From NCBI GenBank assembly GCA_949316495.1, contig OX439004.1, positions 12,560,536 to 12,624,535 of the forward strand: 64,000 nt of DNA. Direction: 5' to 3'. Positions 57,219 to 64,000 of this stretch are shown piece after piece; the stretch's first letter is position 1; the number at the start of each line of letters is the position of its first letter. This DNA comes from Amphiduros pacificus (lineage: Eukaryota > Annelida > Polychaeta > Phyllodocida > Hesionidae). The position numbers and the translations under genes were made by a program. Under the pieces are notes generated by a model, which did no database searches, was not told the DNA's origin, and worked only from the letters and a program-made list of their open reading frames with translations.

Positions 57219-60200
57219 TTACAATCCCTGTTTCTCAACGTTGGCTTCTGTGATCAGCTGCAGAGCCTGAAGATCGGAACCTTCCAGATTAGTCGTAAAC
57301 AGCCGTACCTTAATAGAAAAACAGGAAATTAGACACAAAAGGCATACAAAATTGCTAATGTTAAAAAAGTATTGATGTCCGTGGAATAAATTCTATATAA
57401 CAATGACAACCTGTGTCATCATTGGCGGGAACTTTGGTATAATTGTTGAGAAACTAGGTTAAAGATCTGAACAATTAAAAATCACAATGTTTATCAATCT
57501 TTAATATGTTAAATATAGACGCCCGAGAGCTTGACATGAAATCAGTAATAGTAAGGGCGTAAAGCCCCACCGCCACTATATAAATGGGACTATATAATAG
57601 GAGAGTGATAACTTAATAATGATATCTAAACTTGCAACAATTAGTGTCGTCTTCACCAGTGCTGAGTACTTCACTAAAATTGTAATCCCAATCACCACCA
57701 TTTATGTTAGATAAGGGATGCCAGGAGGATTTGGAAAGTATTCCCTCACAAGTTTCAGAACACAATCAGGTATTATCTCGCTGCCGATAACCACTCTTTC
57801 ATGGCCTTCCATTGAAGCATGTTTTTTGGCAATGTATAGAGGCATATGCCATGCTCCAAGTCTGTCCAATGTCTTCCATTACCTTCTGTAGCGTTCCTTT
57901 CTCACAAGTTTATTGCCAGGCCTAGGATGATGTTTGACACCCATACAGCTTTGTGGGTTGGTGGTAATGCAAGGTCTAATTAAGCAAAATGGACATTGTC
58001 CTTCTTCTAATGCCAGGCTTGGATCTTCAGGATATGGAGGTTGGTTTCCCGGATCACAGTTGATAAAGCCCTGCTTTCTCCCTCTACATTCCATGACATC
58101 AACAGATATGTCCTCCCCGTCTTCACATTGCGATCTGCTTACTCCAGGAAAGCTCATCACAGGCATTACCTGCTCCTTCAAAACTCCTCCAAAATCATTC
58201 CCATCCTTTTTCTATTATTTTGCATATAACTATCTTATTGCACATTCCTGCTTTTGTGTTAGCCTTAGTCTGACAATTTTGATACATTTTGGTGTAGTTC
58301 TTGACATATTCACACAATCACTGACCACATGCTGCAGAATGGTTGGAGAAACCCTTTTCATATGTGGGGTAAAAGAAATTGGCCTGCTATCAACAATGTA
58401 TTCAAGCCATATTGCATAGGCTCTGAGTACCCACCAGACACAAGTGGAGAGTCCAACTTCTCAAATCAAATCAAATCAAATCAAATTGCAGTGCCAATGA
58501 TTAGATGTAGCAATAACAGACAAGTTGCGCAAATTAACTTACCTCATCGACCATTCCAATGAAGTTACTACTAGACATTCCTGGTACACAGCCAATGGAA
58601 ACTGGGTCAGTGCCAATAGACAGAGAACCTGAAACAATTAAGTTAACGCTTCCATGAAATGACAAACGTCATAGAGGATATAATAGGGATTTAGAGTTTG
58701 TGTAAATGATGTTCGACACACACAATGACATTTTTAAATGTTTAAAAAAGGTCAATAATAATCTTAAAATGTGGTCAACTACATTCCTATAGTTCGGATA
58801 GGATAGCTCTTTCCACTGATACAGAATCATCCACCAATATCTGTAACTTTGGTGGACAAACAATGACTCAAGAAATTGTACCTAGAGATGCCTGAACAAG
58901 AAAGACGATGCAGTGTTGGGGATTGTGAATAATATTATGTGCTGAGCGCTTTGACATGTATTGTTAAAGGGGCTAAGACAAAAGTAATTTTGGGAGGCTA
59001 AGCTGTGAATCTCGGAAACCAAGATGGCCGAAAGTAGCTTGAAAATTGCTCCAATATCTGTTGAGGCCCTTATGCTTAATGGTATTGTAATAAAAAATCA
59101 CATCATATGATAATCATATGTTTTTGAACTAAGACATTAAAGATAAAATAAATATAATAACCATTATCAGCTTTGCTGTTGCCTACTTGAGTCACCCCGC
59201 TGACGCTCAAAAGAAGTTTTGGTAACTGCAGAGCCAAGTTGACTGTTCCATCATAGGACAGTATCACCAGATTCCATTGATTGGGCTGTAACATCACATC
59301 CGGGTAGTCAGCTGTTTCTTCTGGTCTCCGTTCTGTACTGATTCCTATTTTGTACATACTTTCAAAATCTCCACGTTGAATTATAGACACAGAAGGTGGT
59401 TGGTCTGGTGAATCAGAGTTGCCAAAGACGCCCCTCTCTAGTCCAGTATTAGTTGAAAATGGCTTAATTGCTATTGCAAGTGTCATCTTTGGTGAAATAC
59501 CTTTGGGGCCTCCCGGGGCACTTAATGGACTTCCTGCCAAACTTGTGATCTGAAGAGTCATAAAAATAAGAAGCATAACGTCTATATAATAGATAGCTAT
59601 TAGATAATATATAACAGCTATCTATTATATAGATCAGTAACAGACACTGAATTCTTTTTATAATGGATAGCTAGTGCAAAATTATCTATTGGTCTGTGTT
59701 TACAAATCTGGAATATTGAACTATTTTACTTACAGCTAAGCATTCTGTCCCAGTAAAGACAGCTGAGGAGTTTAGATAGGAAGAAAGGTATGTGAATTTA
59801 GGAGCTTCGAAGCCTGGCTTAACTGAAGCATGTCGACCAAAGTCTGTAACATCCCTGTAATGTCCATCAAGTGGGAGATGAACTAGCTGTGCTGTTAAAT
59901 ATTAAAAAGATCATTACAGAATTGCCTTTTGGTGGAGATCACATAATATAACATATACGAGGGCTATTTCTCTGGTTAACCATATCCATTAACATAGATT
60001 TACACAAAAAAGCCAATTAATGAAACTTATACAAATACAACATCACCCTTAGACCTTTTTATTGTATTTTGATGAAGCAGACAAATACCCATATTGAAGG
60101 AGTCAGGGAAACTTCTAATGTTTGAATATATGGCACACCACAGATATGGCCAACACCCCTTGTGACAAGGATAGCCAAGTCACACAATGTCGGAGATTGG

Positions 60201-63200
60201 TATAATATAATATAAATGATTATACCCCAAACTTTGAGATCAAATTTATTACCCTTCATATTTCCCCTACATAAATTTCTGTGCCATTGGTGGAGGAGTC
60301 TTCTGCTAAAATCCAAATCATCCATTGGACACTTTGTCAACGAACTTTGTGATCTTGTACCTATTTAGTAAAGTCTTGCTAACAGTGGGGCTTACAGAGC
60401 CCTGTTTGTCAATTAATTTTTGTCCAATGGTACAGGCCAAACACCCTGACATACCACAATAGAGGTCACATGTCACATGATTGTATACGTATGGCTGCCT
60501 GGCACTTTCAGCAAACACAGTGTATTTTGGTTGATTTTAGTAGGATAGCTTGCTTGTATCTCAGTTTCGTGGCCATATATCATTTAAGCATGCCCAAACC
60601 TCTGTAAAATTGCCTGTGACCTCTGTGGTTTCATGAATGCTTTAAAGAGTGATCAGCAGCCCCCCCCCCCCCAGTATAACCAAGTCACATTGTCATAGAT
60701 TGGTTACAAGTGTGATCAGCACCCCCTCCCAGTGTAGCCAAGTTATAAAGTAGTTGCAATTCTGGCAAGCACCAAAGGTGATAAGTAAATATGTGGTCAA
60801 CACCCCTTGTGACAAAGTAAGCCTAGTCGCAGACAACATTAAAGTAACAAGAACACCCTATTCACAGACTTTATCCAAGTGATAAGAACACCCTATTCAC
60901 AGACTTTATCCAAGTGATAAGAACACCCTATTCACAGACTTTATCCAAGTGATAAGAACAGTCTAGTCACAGACTTTATCCAAGTGACAAGAACAGTCTA
61001 GTCATAGAATATATCCAAGGCACAGGAACAATCTAGTCACAGACAATATCCATGTGGTAAGAGCAGTCTCGTCACAGACAATATCCATGTGGTAAGAAAA
61101 GTCTAGTCACCGACTTTATCCAAGTGATAAGAACAACCCAGTCACAGACAATGTCCAAGTGATAAGATCAGTCTAGTTATAGACTTATATCCAAGGGACA
61201 AGACCAGTCCAGTCATAGACTTATATCCAAGGGGCAAGAACAGTCCAGTTATAGACTTATATCCAAGGGACAAGACCAGTCCAGTCATAGACTTATATCC
61301 AAGGGGCAAGAACAGTCCAGTTATAGACTTATATCCAAGGGACAAGACCAGTCCAGTCACCGACTTTATCCAAGGGACAATATCAGTCTAGTTATAGACT
61401 TATATCCAAGGGACAATACCAGTCCAGTCATAGACTTATATCCAAGGTACAAGACCAGTTCAGTCATAGACTATATCCAAGTAATAAAAATAGTCCAGTA
61501 ACAGACAATATCAAAGTGATTATAACGGATTATCCATGTGTGAACATCACCTCTAGTGGGAGGAACAGCCGAGACCGGTTTGAGGTGTGGAATGAACATC
61601 TGGTGAAAGAAAAAGTAACAGACTGGCTCCAAGAATGGAAGGAATCTCTGGTGACATGATCAGCAAAGCTACATGACTTTTTCATATCTAGAGGGCCATA
61701 TTGGTAGTGGCCCTTTCCTTCATAAAACTTCTATTTAAAAAAAATATACAAAAAAATTATATATCATCAAGCTAACCGTATTTGTATATACTATACCTAC
61801 CAGCCAGAGCATTGATACTCAATCCATTGCACAAACTAGTAGGACATTTACAGTTGATAACTGTTGACGATCCCAGGGACACCTCGCAAGGACCTCTCAT
61901 AGTCTCAGCCTGAGCGGCGGACATACATCCACGAGTGATGGCTGGCAACACACAAATAACCTCATATCACTACTTTATCTACATTTTAATGAACAGGAAA
62001 TATATATATTTTATATTACTATAATAATAACGCCATTCTTTTGATTTATGATGGTGCTTTGTATCAATCATCCTAATTTTGCCTCAGTTATCCTAAGTTT
62101 ACATTAGATATTGTAAGTTTACATTAGATATTCTAAGTTTACATTAGTTATTCTAAGTTTGCATTAGTTATGTGCATCAGTTATCCTAAGTTTGCATCAG
62201 TTATCCTAAGTTAGCATCAGTTATCCTAAGTTTTCATCAGTTATTCTAAGTTTGCATTAGTTATTCTAAGTTTGCATGAGTTATTCTAAGTTTGCATCAG
62301 TTATGTGCATTAGTTATCCTAAGTTTGCATCAGTTATGTGCATCAGTTATCCTAAGTTTGCATCAGTTATTCTAAGTTTGCATCAGTTACCCTAAGTTTG
62401 CATCAGTTATCCTAAGTTTGCATTAGTTATTCTAAGTTTGCATGAGTTATTCTAAGTTTGCATGAGTTATTCTAAGTTTGCATCAGTTATGTGCATTAGT
62501 TATCCTAAGTTTGCATCAGTTATCCTAAGTTAGCATCAGTTACCCTAAGTTTGCATTAGTTATTCTAAGTTTGCATTAGTTATTCTAAGTTTGCATTAGT
62601 TATTCTAAGTTTGCATCAGTTATCCTAAGTTTGCATCAGTTATCCTAAGTTTGCATCAGTTATGTGCATTAGTTATCCTAAGTTTGCATCAGTTATTCTA
62701 AGTTTGCATTAGTTATCCTAAGTTTGCATCAGTTATTCTAAGTTTGCATCAGTTATCCTAAGTTAGCATTAGTTATCCTAAGTTTGCATCAGTTATTCTA
62801 AGTTTGCATCAGTTATGTGCATTAGGTATCCTAAGTTTGCATCAGTTATTCTAAGTTTGCATTAGTTATCCTAAGTTTGCATCAGTTATCCTAAGTTTGC
62901 ATCAGTTATGTGCATTAGTTATCCTAAGTTAGCATCAGTTATCCTAAGTTTGCATCAGTTATCCTAAGTTTGCATCAGTTATCCTAAGTTTGCATCAGTT
63001 ATCCTAAGTTTGCATCAGTTATCCTAAGTTTGCATCAGTTATTCTAAGTTAGCATCAGTTATCCTAAGTTTGCATCAGTTATTCTAAGTTTGCATCAGTT
63101 ATTCTAAGTTTGCATCAGTTATTCTAAGTTTGCATCAGTTATGTGCATCAGTTATCCTAAGTTTGCATCAGTTATCCTAAGTTTGCATCAGTTATCCTAA

Positions 63201-64000
63201 GTTTGCATCAGTTATTCTAAGTTAGCATCAGTTATCCTAAGTTTGCATCAGTTATTCTAAGTTTGCATCAGTTATTCTAAGTTAGTATTAGTTATTCTAA
63301 GTTTGCATCAGTTATGTGCATCAGTTATCCTCCAAAGCAATGTGCGAACTCTTAGAACTAACTTACTTCCGGATGCTGCTGCCGAGGCCTGGGACACGAA
63401 GCATGCGCCTCTGCACCTTACTAATGGGGTAGATGAGTTGGTGATACTGGTCAGAGTTGTATCGCTGGAAGAGCCAGATATCTCATAGCAGGCCAGAGGT
63501 CCTGAGATCATATCCATCATATTCTCAGTTAGACAATGTCTTTTCATAAATTACTATATAATTATATCTACAGAAGGCACACAGATCTTTACAACCTGTG
63601 GTTTACATTATTATGAACGGAATGATTATCTGAAACCAAGTGATCATTTCAAAAGCAAATTCGTGTTTTATGTTTTAGAACTTTGAAGTTTCAATATAAA
63701 TTTTGGTATTTGTGAATAAGGTAACTTAAATCAAGAAATAATTCAACCTGTGTTAAATCAATTATAGACAAAGTATCATTAATTTAAATGAATTAGGATC
63801 CTTTACTTACGCCCGCACTGCAGTTTTCTGTATTCATCCACTCCTTGAGCAGCCTGTGCTAGTTCATTTTTGATCTCAAAGAGGGCGTAACAAGTGCTTT
63901 GAGCAATGTTGAAATCCACGGCTTGGCACCACGTGTTCAGGAGACAATAAAACTTGCAGCCGTCTGGAGTGTTGTAGTGGGTGGAGTTGGTAACATTTCT
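57219..64000 (-). CDS. PAN/Apple - Ly6-like - LamG-like protein (gene 2), 5' end outside
   Basis: Paralogue of gene 1, running off the right edge. Exons in gene order: beyond 64000 to 63811, 63367-63501, 61801-61941, 59734-59891, 59162-59549, 58543-58628, 57219-57308; all phases agree. The first visible exon is a PAN/Apple module (GCKFYCLLNTWCQAVDF, DEYRKLQCG). The next two make a three-finger Ly6/uPAR-like module (PLACYEISG, RCRGACF, RGCMSAAQ, INCKCPTSLCNG). The rest is a LamG-like jelly roll (LVHLPLDGHYRDVTDFG, NQWNLVILSYDG, SNFIGMVDEVRLFTTNLEG) ending VEKQGL. Two introns differ from gene 1: one here separates Ly6-like from LamG, and one of gene 1's LamG introns is absent. The donor at 59161 (AATG|GTTATT) is weak but fits phase and alignment. 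No membrane anchor is seen in this part. Confidence 0.82.
57702..58208 (-). pseudogene. Intronless fragment of a CPFC/RPC-motif gene family
   Basis: A single frame of about 165 codons with one in-frame stop near its middle. It contains GQCPFCLIRPCITTNPQSC, HPRPGNKLVRKERYRR, TLDRLGAWHMPLYIAKKH and EIIPDCVLKLVREYFPNPPG. From memory this matches an uncharacterised, multicopy family in marine invertebrates with CPFCxxRPC, RYRKxW and (R/S)EIMPxCVLxxVR..PNPxGxPYMGHRW motifs. The terminal GHRW is missing. It lies in the last intron of PAN/LamG gene 2, on the same strand, with no introns of its own. It is probably a retroposed or transposon-carried remnant. The overlapping plus-strand frame is a shadow. 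Confidence 0.6.
60110..61510. repeat. Degenerate minisatellite field, units about 35-36 bp
   Basis: Regular units run from about 60833 to 61510: first AGACTTTATCCAAGTGATAA-type, then GACTTATATCCAAGGGACAA-type with CAGTCCAGTCATA. More diverged relatives (CAACACCCCTTGTGACAA, CAGTGTAGCCAAGT) extend left to about 60110. A 14-bp C run lies at about 60659-60672. All of this is in the intron of gene 2 between the Ly6-like and LamG exons. Confidence 0.85.
60225..60640. repeat. Dispersed repeat, longer copy (pair with 49975-50200)
   Basis: Shares ordered blocks (ATTTCCCCTACATAAATTTC, GTATTTTGGTTGATTTTAGT, TTGCCTGTGACCTCTG) with the copy in gene 1. About 200 bp between the first two blocks is absent from the other copy. 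It is embedded in the degenerate minisatellite field. Family unknown. Confidence 0.65.
62050..63330. repeat. 20-bp satellite-like array, about 60 copies
   Basis: TTTGCATCAGTTATCCTAAG and one-base variants (ATTAG/ATCAG/ATGAG, ATTCTAAG/ATCCTAAG) repeat for about 1.3 kb. A truncated 13-bp unit (CATCAGTTATGTG) recurs at intervals, suggesting higher-order units. It ends about 36 bp from the donor of the 63367-63501 exon of gene 2. Confidence 0.97.

Noticed and set aside
57934-58419. 161-codon plus-strand frame
   Set aside because: Antisense shadow of the CPFC/RPC-motif fragment; its translation has no recognisable pattern.

Overview
The window is about 64 kb of AT-rich animal nuclear DNA. Its genes are split into short exons with GT-AG introns, and the introns are full of micro- and minisatellites, foldback elements and one tRNA-type SINE. 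The gene content (a Neverland-type Rieske oxygenase, TMCO1, proteasome beta-3, PAN/Ly6-like/LamG secreted proteins) indicates a bilaterian. The SINE style and the abundance of extracellular multidomain genes suggest a marine invertebrate, perhaps a lophotrochozoan such as a mollusc. The sequence alone does not settle the phylum.

Layout, left to right. (1) 706-10767, minus: the 5' part of a neverland (cholesterol 7-desaturase) gene. Two exons are visible around a 9.4 kb intron, and the 3' part lies beyond the left edge. (2) 15390-20660, minus: a complete seven-exon TMCO1 with one non-canonical GC-AG intron; its large first intron holds MITEs and a GC-rich foldback block. (3) 20902-38445, plus, head-to-head with TMCO1 (241 bp between start codons): an unrecognised gene with an N-terminal WW domain, several CUE/UBA-like helical repeats, Ser/Arg/Pro-rich linkers and Gly-Pro octapeptide repeats. 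It appears to end in one of two alternative terminal exons. (4) 41547-45897, minus: a complete six-exon PSMB3. (5) 47929-53614, plus: a complete nine-exon secreted protein (signal peptide, two PAN/Apple modules, Ly6/uPAR-like three-finger module, LamG-like jelly roll). (6) 57219 to the right edge, minus: a paralogue of gene 5 with the same module order, placed tail-to-tail with it.

All six gene models were assembled by hand from splice sites, reading phase and family resemblance. Exon coordinates are in each entry. Every listed junction keeps the reading frame.

The most interesting features are four. First, the paralogous PAN/Ly6-like/LamG pair. Second, the WW/CUE-like protein with duplicated alternative last exons encoding Gly-Pro octads. 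Third, minisatellites whose units carry near-consensus splice sites: an intronic array just after a real donor in the WW gene, and a 3'UTR array in the second PAN/LamG gene. Fourth, a 46-bp tandem duplication that has copied a functional 3' splice site in PSMB3. An intronless fragment of a CPFC/RPC-motif gene family lies in the last intron of the second PAN/LamG gene.
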